Below are positions 7,482 to 16,492 of a stretch of 64,000 nt of DNA, piece after piece. The notes below the pieces were generated by a model. That model made no database searches and was not told the origin of the DNA. It saw nothing but the letters and a program-made list of their open reading frames with translations. The first letter of the stretch is position 1; each line of letters starts with the position of its first letter. The stretch comes from Paenibacillus sp. FSL K6-3182 (GTDB lineage: Bacteria > Bacillota > Bacilli > Paenibacillales > Paenibacillaceae): the NCBI RefSeq assembly GCF_037976325.1, contig NZ_CP150265.1, forward strand, positions 1,006,001 through 1,070,000, given 5' to 3'. The translations under genes were made by a program, and so were the position numbers.

Positions 7482-8573
7482 TTAGAATGGCACCCATACG
7501 AGCTTTCGAGCTTCTTCAAATCGATCACTAACGAAGGTCCAATTCACGACATTCCACCAATCCTGAATATACTCAGGCCGTTTGTTCTGATGTTTTAAAT
7601 AATAGGCGTGTTCCCACACATCCAAGGCCAACAATGGCACAACATCCCATTGTGATAAATTCTGATGTTTCTCTGCGGTTAATATTTCAAGCCGGCTGCT
7701 GCGTGGACTCCAAACTAGAATCGCCCAGCCGCTGCCCTCCACCTTCGCCGCTGCCTTGCTGAATTGATTCTTAAAGGCGGAGAAGCTGCCAAAATCATTT
7801 CGGATTTGCTGGCTCAGAGCTCCTATCGGTTCACCACCACCATATGGCGTCATGATGCTCCAGAACAGAGTATGTAAGTAGTGGCCGGCACCGTTAAAAG
7901 CAAGCTCTCGCTCCCAATGCTTAACCAGCTCAAATTGATTCGTCTCGCGAGCGATTTTGAGCTGCAATTCCGCTTCATTTAGACCATCGACATAGGACTG
8001 ATGGTGTATATCATGATGGATTCGCATCGTATGCTCATCGATATAAGGCTCGAGGGCACTGTAAGCATAGGGCAGAGGAGGCAATGTGTGTCCCCCGATG
8101 GGGACTTGCTGGACAATTGCACGGTGCTGATTATTGCCTGAGCTGGTTACCTTTTGTCGATAGGAGCTCATTAAGCCGATATAATAGTTGGATTCACGAA
8201 TGGCGTGTGAGATGACTGATTTGGTGACATCAGAAGAAGCCGACGCGGTGCGCTCAGTTAGCTGCCTGAGTTGATCGACATACGTTCTTGATTGTTCAAG
8301 AGATGTCTCTACAACCGCTTCAATCGTTTGTTCCATATAGGATGGCAAGCGTGACGGAATGGGAAGCCATTCATCCAGCCATTGATTAGTATATTGAGCG
8401 GTATTGGAGAAAACAGGCTCCCATGCTTGGAGAAGCTGAACATACTGACGCTCCATCTCAGGAGCTGCCTGCAAAATAACGGCGATATGCTCTTTCTCTT
8501 GCAGCTTCCAATGTCTAACTAATTCCATTACGCGAACGGGCATGAGCGTTCCATAAACAAAAAGCACGACCAT
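7482..8573 (-). CDS. superoxide dismutase with extra helical N-terminal domain
   Basis: About 363 residues. The C-terminal ~200 residues are a full Fe/Mn SOD domain with all four ligands: His in MRIHHDIHHQSYV, His in LHTLFW, Asp and His in DVWEHAYY. The first ~155 residues are a separate alpha-helical region (MELVRHWKLQEKEHIAVI, then a heptad-like stretch). It is reminiscent of DUF2935-type helical bundles and of the N-terminal extension of Bacillus SodF, but I cannot name it firmly. Where SodA has NQDSPI this protein has LSQWDVVP, so metal choice and activity are open. Start: ATG 8573 is 2 bases from GGGAGG; GTG 8567 (spacing 8) is equally possible. Confidence 0.85.
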   Translation of the reverse strand: MVVLFVYGTLMPVRVMELVRHWKLQEKEHIAVILQAAPEMERQYVQLLQAWEPVFSNTAQYTNQWLDEWLPIPSRLPSYMEQTIEAVVETSLEQSRTYVDQLRQLTERTASASSDVTKSVISHAIRESNYYIGLMSSYRQKVTSSGNNQHRAIVQQVPIGGHTLPPLPYAYSALEPYIDEHTMRIHHDIHHQSYVDGLNEAELQLKIARETNQFELVKHWERELAFNGAGHYLHTLFWSIMTPYGGGEPIGALSQQIRNDFGSFSAFKNQFSKAAAKVEGSGWAILVWSPRSSRLEILTAEKHQNLSQWDVVPLLALDVWEHAYYLKHQNKRPEYIQDWWNVVNWTFVSDRFEEARKLVWVPF

Positions 8574-8649
8574 CGCCTCCCTTTTTCGCAACAAATGCAT
8601 CTATGTTAGATGTATTCGTTGGTAAGCGGGCTTATGTCGTGCTTCATTA

Positions 8650-9705
8650 TTATGTTCGTTCTGCTTGGAGCTGTTGATCGACTTGGCTTAGAAATAGGGC
8701 TGCTCTTTGGATATATTCGCTCGGATGAACTTGGAACAGCAATTCGTGTTTGCCTTCAGGAACAATCCAAGAGCGAGATAGGACGTTGCCTTGCCCTTCA
8801 GCAATAGCCTCTGCGGTTTGGTAAGGCGCCTTTGAATCTTCTGTGCCGTGGATGATAAATAACGGGATATCATAAACGTTAGATAAAACCTCGCTTGCCG
8901 GAATAGATCCAAAGCTTGTACCCGTCCAAAGGGGGATCATCGATTCAATAAGCGGCAAAGAGAACTGCGGCAATGAAACAAATTGATTCAAGTTATCAAA
9001 TAATGCCTCGGGGCTCGGGATGAAAAGGCTGTCGAGTATCATGGCATCAATTTCATCGGTCTGCAGCCCTGCTTGCAGTGCCGTTCCTGCACCCATTGAG
9101 AAGCCCCAGACGACGATGTCCTCCGCTCCGCGTGATTTTGCATAATCTACTGCAGCAAGCAGCTGTTGTGACTCCTCAAGGCCGCCAGTGGCCGGAGCTT
9201 TGTACTCCTTAGATGCATAGCCGTAGTCAAACAACAATATATTATAGTTTAAACCGTGCAGCAGCTTCGAGAGCTCATACATCGGTACCCATGATTCTTC
9301 GCGATTAGCGCCATAACCGTGGCTGAATACAACAGTTCGTGCTGAAGGAGCCGCTTCGCTTGCATCACTCTCTGCAGGAATGAACCAGCCGCTGACCGTC
9401 GTATTTCCGCTTTTGCTAGGGAAAATGACATCCTCGTAATCTAGGCCGATAGCCGCTTGCGGATTAGAGGAGAGTGGGGCTACATAAGGGTATGCAAGCA
9501 TCCATGCGACATAGCCATGAAAAATAATGACAGCAATCAAACACATTGCCGTAAGGGAAGCAATGGAAGCAACCAGCAAATGCTTGCTGCGGCTTTTGGT
9601 TTTGCGCAATTGGGACAGGTTATCCGAATCGCCAAGCGGGAAGGGATGAAGGTTTTTTGGAAATCCGCCTTCAAGTGGCAATGGTGTCATTATAGTCGTG
9701 CTCAT
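8650..9705 (-). CDS. membrane-anchored alpha/beta hydrolase
   Basis: A 351-residue serine hydrolase. A hydrophobic segment near residues 40-65 (IASLTAMCLIAVIIFHGYV) should anchor it in the membrane with the catalytic domain outside. The nucleophile elbow is GFSMGAG, the acid is probably the Asp in HGTEDSKAP, and the histidine is in PEGKHELLF. This is the pattern of the esterase/YqkD-type family; the substrate is unknown. ATG 9705 has GGGAGG 8 bases upstream. Its promoter and a cre-like site lie at 9761-9818. Confidence 0.85.
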   Translation of the reverse strand: MSTTIMTPLPLEGGFPKNLHPFPLGDSDNLSQLRKTKSRSKHLLVASIASLTAMCLIAVIIFHGYVAWMLAYPYVAPLSSNPQAAIGLDYEDVIFPSKSGNTTVSGWFIPAESDASEAAPSARTVVFSHGYGANREESWVPMYELSKLLHGLNYNILLFDYGYASKEYKAPATGGLEESQQLLAAVDYAKSRGAEDIVVWGFSMGAGTALQAGLQTDEIDAMILDSLFIPSPEALFDNLNQFVSLPQFSLPLIESMIPLWTGTSFGSIPASEVLSNVYDIPLFIIHGTEDSKAPYQTAEAIAEGQGNVLSRSWIVPEGKHELLFQVHPSEYIQRAALFLSQVDQQLQAERT

Positions 9706-9760
9706 GTCGTTGTCCTCCCTCTGTAAGTAACCGTCCATTAGACTCATCTATTCGGAACGT

Positions 9761-9818
9761 TGTAAGCGCTTTTCTTATCTAGTACTTTTATCGTAGTCCG
9801 GTCCTATAAGCCTGTCAA
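9761..9818 (-). promoter_or_regulatory. promoter and cre-like site of the alpha/beta hydrolase
   Basis: Minus strand: TTGACA (9813-9818 as given), 17-bp spacer, TACGAT (9790-9795). Just downstream of the start point is TGTAAGCGCTTTTC (9761-9774), a 12-of-14 match to the CcpA cre core, placed where CcpA would block transcription. Confidence 0.5.
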
Positions 9819-9899
9819 TTGTTGTCGAGGTAATGTTAATCATTTGTAATATTACTGTAATGTAAACAACTGTTCTTTACGATAATGGAAGCGATGAGT

Positions 9900-9934
9900 T
9901 ATACTGAATGAGAATCGGTTTCATTGGATGAAAC
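9900..9934 (+). promoter_or_regulatory. likely operator at the IclR gene promoter
   Basis: Perfect palindrome GTTTCAT-TGG-ATGAAAC at 9918-9934. It lies downstream of a possible -10 TATACT (9900-9905) and 25 bases before the start codon. IclR-family proteins often repress their own genes from such sites. Confidence 0.5.
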
Positions 9935-9958
9935 TTTTGGAGAGGGAGCTGTGGCTGC

Positions 9959-10702
9959 ATGGAAGATGGAAAATCGACGGTTCGAGCAGTGGATCGGGCG
10001 CTTGATATATTGCTGTGTTTTATTTCAAAAACAGACTGGGCAATGACTGAGATTGCCGAACAGGTTGGCCTTCACAAAAGCACGGTGCACCGGATGCTCG
10101 CCACGCTCGAAGAGAAAGGCTTCATCGAGCGCGATCGCTCGACAGACCGATATCATTTGGGTTTAAAAATGTGGGAGCTGTCGGCCCATTTATCACGTTC
10201 AGATGACCAAGCAACAATATGGCTGCCTGAGATGGAGCGTTTACGCGACCAGCTGGGCGAGACCGTTAGCATATACGTAAGAGACGGCTCTGAGCGGATT
10301 CGTATGCAAGCCGTGCAAAGCAATCAACCCGTTAGGCGGGTAGCGCCTGTAGGCGTGAGACTGCCGCTTTATGCAGGTGCATCGAGCAAGGTGCTAATCG
10401 CTTATTCAGATCCGATCGTACAGGAAAGCATTTTTGGAGATCCAGCGTGGCTGTACTCTCTGGATTTGGATCAATACAAGCAGCAGCTCGAAGAGATTTG
10501 TATGCAGGGATATGCCACAAGCTTCGAGGAACGCGAACCGGGAGCAGCGGCGCTTTCTGCGCCTATCTTTAACCGTACCGGCAAGCTCGCTGCTGCATTA
10601 TCCGTGTCGGGCCCTGCCAGCAGGATGACGATGGACACGATGAGGGAATACGCCCCGGTCATGATGGAGTCTGCTAAACGGATGGGTACGATGATTCTAT
10701 AG
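9959..10702 (+). CDS. IclR family transcriptional regulator
   Basis: A 247-residue regulator. The N-terminal winged helix-turn-helix (about residues 8-65, VDRALDILLCFI, MTEIAEQVGLHKSTVHRMLATL) is followed by the IclR ligand-binding domain (VRRVAPVGVRLPLYAGASSKVLIAY, GYATSFEEREPGAAALSAPIF). Ligands in this family are small organic acids or sugars; none is indicated here. No catabolic operon is next to it, so its targets are not evident. It is divergent from the hydrolase gene and has a palindrome at its own promoter. Confidence 0.92.
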   Translation: MEDGKSTVRAVDRALDILLCFISKTDWAMTEIAEQVGLHKSTVHRMLATLEEKGFIERDRSTDRYHLGLKMWELSAHLSRSDDQATIWLPEMERLRDQLGETVSIYVRDGSERIRMQAVQSNQPVRRVAPVGVRLPLYAGASSKVLIAYSDPIVQESIFGDPAWLYSLDLDQYKQQLEEICMQGYATSFEEREPGAAALSAPIFNRTGKLAAALSVSGPASRMTMDTMREYAPVMMESAKRMGTMIL

Positions 10703-10710
10703 TCATAAAA

Positions 10711-10751
10711 GAACAGCAGGCATGAGGTGACCCTCGAGCCTGCTGTTTTTG
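10711..10751 (+). terminator. terminator of the IclR gene
   Basis: AACAGCAGGC pairs with GCCTGCTGTT, followed by TTTTGTTT. Confidence 0.85.
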
Positions 10752-10950
10752 TTTAAACACATTAGGGTTGTTGGGTAGTGTAGCCCGTTTAAGCTACGCC
10801 TTTGCTGGGATGTTGCTTAGCGAGCGGTTGCTGTATCTAGGATTTAAACAAGCAGCTATGCTCCACGAATGATTGGAGCATATGTATTACAGGATTAAGT
10901 CATCTAATCGGAGGAAGTGGAAGCTCCGGGTTTTTGCTTTTTAGAGAGGG

Positions 10951-11133
10951 TAACGGACATCAGATACGCTATTTGCTCCTTTTCATTACTTTTGGGTAGC
11001 TAATGGTCATAGGGTACGCTATTGGGCTTAAAAAGGTAGGATTATGCTCGAAATAGGACAAATAGCGGATCGTATGTCCGTTAAATCTGTTGTGGACGTT
11101 AATTGTTATAAATTACGGATCCTATGTCCGTTA
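10951..11133. repeat. nested inverted-repeat array 2
   Basis: Elements at 10951-10974 (+), 11001-11023 (+), 11060-11083 (-) and 11110-11133 (-), the same family and order as 3-184. Consensus arm TAACGGACATAGGNTACGCT followed by ATTT. The second arm is slightly decayed (TAATGGTCAT). Array 3 at 11411-11594 is nearly the same sequence. Confidence 0.9.
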
Positions 11134-11156
11134 GATGTAGCTGTATACGATAGCGA

Positions 11157-11352
11157 AGCTATGACACTTCAAGTGCAGTAGAGGACTAATTTGATTGTGA
11201 TAGTTACGTGCCTGCTCTGGGTGGGGGATCGTGGCAGGGTGTTGGCTTTAATTTGGTTCAAACTCAAACTACAGGACTAACGTGATAGCTGCGCGCCTGC
11301 TTTGGGAGGGGAACGTGGCTAGATTGCTGGCTGTAATTTATTCAAACTCATA
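11157..11352. repeat. two copies of a ~100-bp intergenic module
   Basis: Copies at about 11157-11269 and 11270-11352, with a third at 11629-11731. Shared pieces are GCTATGACAC (first and third), GTGATAG.T.CG.GCCTGCT, GGG.GGGGA.CGTGGC, and TTCAAACTCA at the end. No convincing reading frame. Together with arrays 2 and 3 this fills the gene-free stretch 10752-11861. Confidence 0.65.
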
Positions 11353-11410
11353 ATGAGCATTTGAAGTAAAAGAAGGTTGGAATTATGAGCTTGAGTAACC
11401 AAACTTGCTG

Positions 11411-11594
11411 TAACGGACATCAGATACGTTATTTGCTTCAAATCCTAACTTTTGAGGCGGCTAACGGACATAGGGTACGCTATTGGGCTTAAAAAGGTAG
11501 GATTAAGCTCGAAATGGGACAAATAGCGGATCGTATGTCCGTTAAATTTGTTGTGGACGTTATTTGTAGTAAATAACGGATCCTATGTCCGTTA
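11411..11594. repeat. nested inverted-repeat array 3
   Basis: Elements at 11411-11434 (+), 11462-11484 (+), 11521-11544 (-) and 11571-11594 (-). It matches array 2 almost base for base at an offset of 460 bases, so arrays 2 and 3 arose by tandem duplication of a block that includes the module at 11157. Confidence 0.9.
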
Positions 11595-11628
11595 GGTGAG
11601 GTTTTGTGCGAAAAAGTGAGGCTATGAC

Positions 11629-11731
11629 ACTACAAGCGTGACTAAGACTGATGTTTTAGCGGCCCTCCTGCTCTCGGAGGGAGCATGACTAAGGTATTTG
11701 CTGTAATCTAGCTCAAACTCTTAATGATTGG
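11629..11731. repeat. third copy of the ~100-bp intergenic module
   Basis: Begins GCTATGACAC and ends near CTCAAACTCT, with an internal GGCCCTCCTGCTCTCGGAGG hairpin. It follows array 3 just as the 11157 copy follows array 2. Confidence 0.6.
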
Positions 11732-11861
11732 ATGAGCATGTTTGGAGGTACTGGAGCTTAGAGCAAGCATAGGCCGCGGAAATTGTTCTGCGTACATTGA
11801 CAAGTAACACTTAGCAAATAACAAGAAGCAAGTAACAACGCTATTACTTAAAAACAAACGA

Positions 11862-11900
11862 AAAAAGAGCTTTGCCAAATAGTCGGCAAAGCTCTTTTTC
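11862..11900 (-). terminator. acnA terminator
   Basis: AAAAAGAGCTTTGCC pairs perfectly with GGCAAAGCTCTTTTT. T-runs exist on both strands, so it could work in either direction; acnA is the gene that ends here. Confidence 0.9.
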
Positions 11901-11927
11901 GATACTGCGCAGGATATGCGCAGATTA

Positions 11928-14639
11928 TTACATGTTAGCGATCATTTGACGAAGTACAGTTTGCAGGATACCGCCGTTGCGATAGTAATCAACGTCAACT
12001 ACCGAGTCAAGACGTACAATTGCTGGGAAGTCGAATGTCGTGCCGTCTTCGCGAGTAGCCGTAACGGTAACTTGCGAACCTGGAGTAACGTCATTTGACA
12101 AGCCAACGATGTCGAATGTTTCGCGGCCAGTGATGTTAAGCGTCTTCCAGCCTTGACCTTCTGGGAATTGGAGTGGCAATACGCCCATACCAACCAGATT
12201 GGAGCGGTGAATACGCTCGAAGCTTTCAGCGATAACAGCTTTGACGCCTAGTAGGAATGTACCTTTTGCAGCCCAGTCACGCGAGCTACCAGTACCGTAT
12301 TCTTTACCAGCAAGAACGACAAGGTTTTTGCCTTCGTTTTGATATTTCATCGATGCATCGTAGATCGACATGACTTCATCCGTTGGAAGGTAAGTCGTTA
12401 CGCCGCCCTCTGTGCCTGGAGCCACTTGGTTACGAATACGAATGTTCGCAAACGTACCGCGCATCATAACTTCATGGTTACCACGACGTGAGCCGTAAGA
12501 GTTGAAGTCTTCGCGTTTAACGCCGTTTTCGATCAAATATTGACCGCCTGGGCTGTTAACTGTGATGTTACCAGCAGGTGAGATATGATCCGTTGTTACA
12601 GAATCGCCCATAAGAGCAAGTACGTTTGCTGTATGGATATCTTTGATATCAGAAAGCTCGGAGCTTAGGTTTTCGAAGAACGGCGGGTTTTGGATGTAAG
12701 TTGATTTTGCATCCCACTCGTAGCTTTCGCCTTTAGGTACCGAAATTGCGTTCCAACGCTCATTTTGTGTAAATACGTTTTCGTATTTATCACGGAACAT
12801 TTGCGGGTTAAGCGCAGCTGTCATTGCGTCGTTGATTTCTTGCGACGTTGGCCAAATATCTTTTAGGAATACAGGCTTGTTGTCTTCAGTGAAACCGATT
12901 GGATCAGTTGTCAAATCGATGTTAGTCGTTCCAGCAAGCGCATAAGCGATAACTAGTGGCGGAGAAGCCAGGTAGTTTGCTTTTACTTGTGCATGGACAC
13001 GGCCTTCAAAGTTACGGTTACCGGAAAGTACAGCAGATACAGTCATGTCATTGTCGATGATCGCTTTGCTTACTTCGTCTGGAAGTGGACCGGAGTTACC
13101 GATACAAGTCGCACAGCCGTAACCAGCAACGTGGAAGCCAAGTGCTTCAAGCGGCTCGATTAGGTTTGCTTTTGTCAAATATTCCGTAACAACGAGCGAG
13201 CCCGGTGTTAGGGAGCTTTTTACATAAGCAGGTTTCTTAAGTCCAAGTGCTACTGCTTTCTTAGCAACTAGACCAGCGCCAACCATTACGCTTGGGTTCG
13301 AAGTGTTCGTACAGCTTGTAATAGCTGCGATAACGACTGCGCCTGTACCCATTTGGCTAACTTGGCCGTCATTATGATTAACAGTAACGAACTGCTCGAT
13401 TTTCTCATCGGACAGACCGTAGCCGCCTTTGTCAATCGGTGTGCGGATGATGCTATTGAAGGATTCCTTCATTGCAGTAAGCTCTACGCGGTCTTGAGGA
13501 CGTTTCGGGCCTGCAAGGGAAGGAACGATTGTCGAAAGATCAAGCTCAACCACATCCGTGAATACTGGATCTGGAGTCTCGTCAGTACGGAACATGTCTT
13601 GTGCTTTGTAGTAAGAGCCAACAAGCTCAATAAGATCCTCATTGCGGCCAGTTTGGCGTAAGTAGCTAAGAGTCTCGTTATCAACAGGGAAGAAGCCGAT
13701 TGTAGCGCCATATTCTGGTGCCATGTTGGCAACTGTTGCACGGTCAGCAAGGCTGATGTTCGATAGACCAGGGCCGAAGAACTCAACAAATTTACCAACA
13801 ACGCCTTTTTTACGCAAAATTTGAGTAACCGTAAGCGCAAGGTCAGTTGCTGTTGAACCTTCTGCAAGTTTGCCTGTCAATTTGAAGCCGATAACTTCTG
13901 GCATTACAAAGTAAAGCGGTTGACCAAGCATACCAGCCTCAGCCTCGATACCGCCAACGCCCCAGCCTACTACGCCAAGACCGTTGATCATCGTAGTGTG
14001 GGAATCCGTACCTACGAGGGAATCAGGGAATACGACTGTTTCGCCGTCAATTGTTTTTGTAGCTGCAACAGATGCAAGGTACTCCAAGTTAACTTGGTGA
14101 ACGATACCTGTACCTGGTGGAACCGCGCGGAAGTTATCAAATGCTGTTTGTGCCCAGCGAAGGAAACGGTAACGCTCTTCGTTGCGCTCAAATTCAACTT
14201 TAGTATTGTACTCAAGTGCTTCAGGTGAACCAAATGCATCAACCATGATCGAGTGGTCAATTACAAGGTCAACCGGTACGAGTGGATTGATTTTTTTCGG
14301 ATCTCCGCCTGCTTTTTTCACAGTGTCGCGCATTGCAGCAAGGTCAACGACAACTGGAACGCCTGTGAAATCCTGCAAAACGATACGAGCAGGGATGAAA
14401 GGAATTTCTTTATCTTCGCGTCCGTCAGCCCATGTAGCAAGCTGCTTTACATGTTCAGGGGTAATTGCGCGTCCGTCAAATTGACGAACAGCAGCCTCAA
14501 GCAATACTTTAATTGAAAAAGGAAGCTTGGAAATATCGCCCAGTCCTTGCTCTTCAAGTCCGCCTAGACGGTAGTAAGCATAAGACTTGCCGCCAGCGTC
14601 GAGCGTTGTGCGAACTGAATAATGATTTTGTGTAGACAT
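11928..14639 (-). CDS. acnA: aconitate hydratase
   Basis: A 903-residue TCA-cycle enzyme interconverting citrate and isocitrate with a 4Fe-4S cluster. Length and motifs fit the AcnA/IRP1 type. The cluster cysteines are in [11 protein letters not shown] (one) and [13 protein letters not shown] (two). The swivelling C-terminal domain has [14 protein letters not shown] and [17 protein letters not shown]. Of two nearby ATGs I chose 14639, which has AAGGAG 7 bases upstream; the ATG at 14645 is too close to it. Monocistronic. In Bacillus the gene answers to citrate through CcpC, but I could not identify such sites here. Confidence 0.97.
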   Translation of the reverse strand: MSTQNHYSVRTTLDAGGKSYAYYRLGGLEEQGLGDISKLPFSIKVLLEAAVRQFDGRAITPEHVKQLATWADGREDKEIPFIPARIVLQDFTGVPVVVDLAAMRDTVKKAGGDPKKINPLVPVDLVIDHSIMVDAFGSPEALEYNTKVEFERNEERYRFLRWAQTAFDNFRAVPPGTGIVHQVNLEYLASVAATKTIDGETVVFPDSLVGTDSHTTMINGLGVVGWGVGGIEAEAGMLGQPLYFVMPEVIGFKLTGKLAEGSTATDLALTVTQILRKKGVVGKFVEFFGPGLSNISLADRATVANMAPEYGATIGFFPVDNETLSYLRQTGRNEDLIELVGSYYKAQDMFRTDETPDPVFTDVVELDLSTIVPSLAGPKRPQDRVELTAMKESFNSIIRTPIDKGGYGLSDEKIEQFVTVNHNDGQVSQMGTGAVVIAAITSCTNTSNPSVMVGAGLVAKKAVALGLKKPAYVKSSLTPGSLVVTEYLTKANLIEPLEALGFHVAGYGCATCIGNSGPLPDEVSKAIIDNDMTVSAVLSGNRNFEGRVHAQVKANYLASPPLVIAYALAGTTNIDLTTDPIGFTEDNKPVFLKDIWPTSQEINDAMTAALNPQMFRDKYENVFTQNERWNAISVPKGESYEWDAKSTYIQNPPFFENLSSELSDIKDIHTANVLALMGDSVTTDHISPAGNITVNSPGGQYLIENGVKREDFNSYGSRRGNHEVMMRGTFANIRIRNQVAPGTEGGVTTYLPTDEVMSIYDASMKYQNEGKNLVVLAGKEYGTGSSRDWAAKGTFLLGVKAVIAESFERIHRSNLVGMGVLPLQFPEGQGWKTLNITGRETFDIVGLSNDVTPGSQVTVTATREDGTTFDFPAIVRLDSVVDVDYYRNGGILQTVLRQMIANM

Positions 14640-14645
14640 CGTCAT

Positions 14646-15149
14646 TCTCCTTTTAACTGTAGTCTGAGTTTCATTCTGTGAAACACTATTTCATAATTTC
14701 TATATCTATAGTATATCGTTAAAATAGTCCTTCCGTAAAGTCCAATTATGTCTTTATGCGCTTGGAAATGGCATTGAAAATGATCCTCAATGAATGTTAC
14801 ATGAAATGGCAGAGTGCCTCATATAATGAAGCAGTTAATCAACGACAAGTTTAGCCCCGAAATACTTGATGACGTTCTCATGCCATAAAGGCAAGCTGTA
14901 GCAGCATAGGCTTGAAATATAAGATCGCTAAGGAGAAGGTCAATCCAAAAACTTATATTCCATCGTTAAACGGCTGCCATGAAGCATTAAGGGAGAAGCG
15001 GCAGCCTTTTACAATTGAAATGAAAGTTCGGTTAAGTTGGATTCCTATCCCAAAAGTTTATATTTCAACGCCAATCGAGTTTGCCTCATCAAAAGAGATG
15101 CTGCAGCCGTTTACGCTTGCACTCACGATAAGGTCAAGGAGGGATTGCT
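14646..15149. other. gap between acnA and the amidase gene; degenerate tandem repeat
   Basis: The acnA side is AT-rich and should hold its promoter. From about 14930 to 15130 two diverged ~95-bp stretches follow each other. In the + frame starting at 14912 they translate to PKTYIPSLNG..QPFTIEMKVR and PKVYISTPIE..QPFTLALTIR. No ribosome site precedes that frame, so I do not call a gene. Confidence 0.4.
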
Positions 15150-16469
15150 ATGCCGCGAACAGGCAACCGGGGGCCAGGAACTCAGGGCCAAAAGCATAAC
15201 CAAACATCATCCAAACCATCTGCTTCTCAGCGCAAGTCGCAGCAGAAAGTTGTAACGCATGTCATCCAGAAGCAGCCATCGCCTTCCGGGTTGCAAGCGG
15301 AGCGAAATGCTGAAATCGGCGATCAAGCACTGCAAAATCAAAAAAGAGCAAATCAGGAAGAAAAGCCAGTAAAACAACAAACGTCAAAGTTAAACTCGCT
15401 GCTTCGTTCCTCTGATTACGATCCGCACGTTCAGCAAGGAAAGCTGCAGGGTTGGAAAGCTGCTGTTCATCGCTATATTAGCTTGTACAATCAAGCCGAA
15501 GCGAATCAGCATGCGGCTGTGCTGACCGATTACGTTACGGATCGCGATCATTGTGATCGCCTAAGATTCAGGCTTGAGCGTCTTCGTGAACGCGATTTGC
15601 TTAGAGGCGCGCTTCCAGCAGGAAGCGAAACAAAAGCAGAACTCATACGCGTCAACGAATCATCAAGCGAGGTCTCTGTGTTGATTCGTCTCCACATCAA
15701 AAGAAGAATGGAGCAGTCTGGGCGATTTTACATGGAAGAAAGATCTGAATTTGAGCGTCTTTGGTTAGGGCTCGCTGGTCACTCATGGAATGTTCTTCGT
15801 GTTGAGCCAATTATATCGGAACGAAGACCGCGTTATGGCACAGCAGTAGACAATTGGATGACCGTCGATGATTACTCGGAGCTATTTGGCGAACAATCTT
15901 CACCATCAACACCATACTTAAATTATGACCTATTACAGCAATTCAAACACAGACCATCTGGTATTCGTTACAGGAGAGATTTGGTTGCTGCGTATGCGGA
16001 TCGTTGGTGGAACGAGGGGAACCCAGCGTATGAGCTTTTTGAGGTGAATTGTACCAATTACGTGTCGCAGTGCATCTTTGCAGGCAATGCTCCGATGAAC
16101 TATACTGGTAAGAGAGAAACGGGCTGGTGGTATAAGGGCCGAAATAAGGGCAGTGAATGGTGGAGCTACAGCTGGGCGGTATCGAACGCGATAACCAACT
16201 ATTTAACTGGTTCAAAGACCTCAGGCTTGCGTGCAGAGGTCGTGCAATCTGCGGATGAGCTGCAGCTTGGGGATGTCATCACGTATGACTGGAATGGTGA
16301 TCATCGCTTTCAGCACAGCACAATCGTAACTGCTTTTGACTCGTTCGGTATGCCGCTAGTGAATGCGAATACCGTTTCCAGCAGGCATCGTTATTGGGAT
16401 TATCGTGATTCCTATGCATGGACGGAACAAACGAAATATCGTTTTTTTCATATTGCAGATCTATTATAA
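15150..16469 (+). CDS. Amidase_6 domain protein (putative cysteine amidase)
   Basis: 439 residues. The last ~170 residues match the Amidase_6 pattern: RDLVAAYADRWWNEGNPAYE, then FEVNCTNYVSQCIFAG with the likely catalytic Cys in NCTNYVSQ, and a later His in FQHSTIV. The fold is NlpC/P60-like; family members are thought to act on peptides or cell-wall amides. The first ~90 residues are Gln/Lys/Ser-rich and basic with no signal peptide, which is unusual for a wall enzyme; the middle region (LNSLLRSS to WMTVDDYSELF) is unassigned. AAGGAGGGA precedes ATG 15150. ddl follows 23 bases later, so they probably share a transcript. Confidence 0.82.
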   Translation: MPRTGNRGPGTQGQKHNQTSSKPSASQRKSQQKVVTHVIQKQPSPSGLQAERNAEIGDQALQNQKRANQEEKPVKQQTSKLNSLLRSSDYDPHVQQGKLQGWKAAVHRYISLYNQAEANQHAAVLTDYVTDRDHCDRLRFRLERLRERDLLRGALPAGSETKAELIRVNESSSEVSVLIRLHIKRRMEQSGRFYMEERSEFERLWLGLAGHSWNVLRVEPIISERRPRYGTAVDNWMTVDDYSELFGEQSSPSTPYLNYDLLQQFKHRPSGIRYRRDLVAAYADRWWNEGNPAYELFEVNCTNYVSQCIFAGNAPMNYTGKRETGWWYKGRNKGSEWWSYSWAVSNAITNYLTGSKTSGLRAEVVQSADELQLGDVITYDWNGDHRFQHSTIVTAFDSFGMPLVNANTVSSRHRYWDYRDSYAWTEQTKYRFFHIADLL

Positions 16470-16492
16470 ATTATCGTACCGGAGGATATGCC

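Noticed and set aside
14912..15199. 95-residue + frame with TTG start before the amidase gene
   Set aside because: No Shine-Dalgarno site and it overlaps the real gene out of frame. The internal repeat is kept as a finding only.
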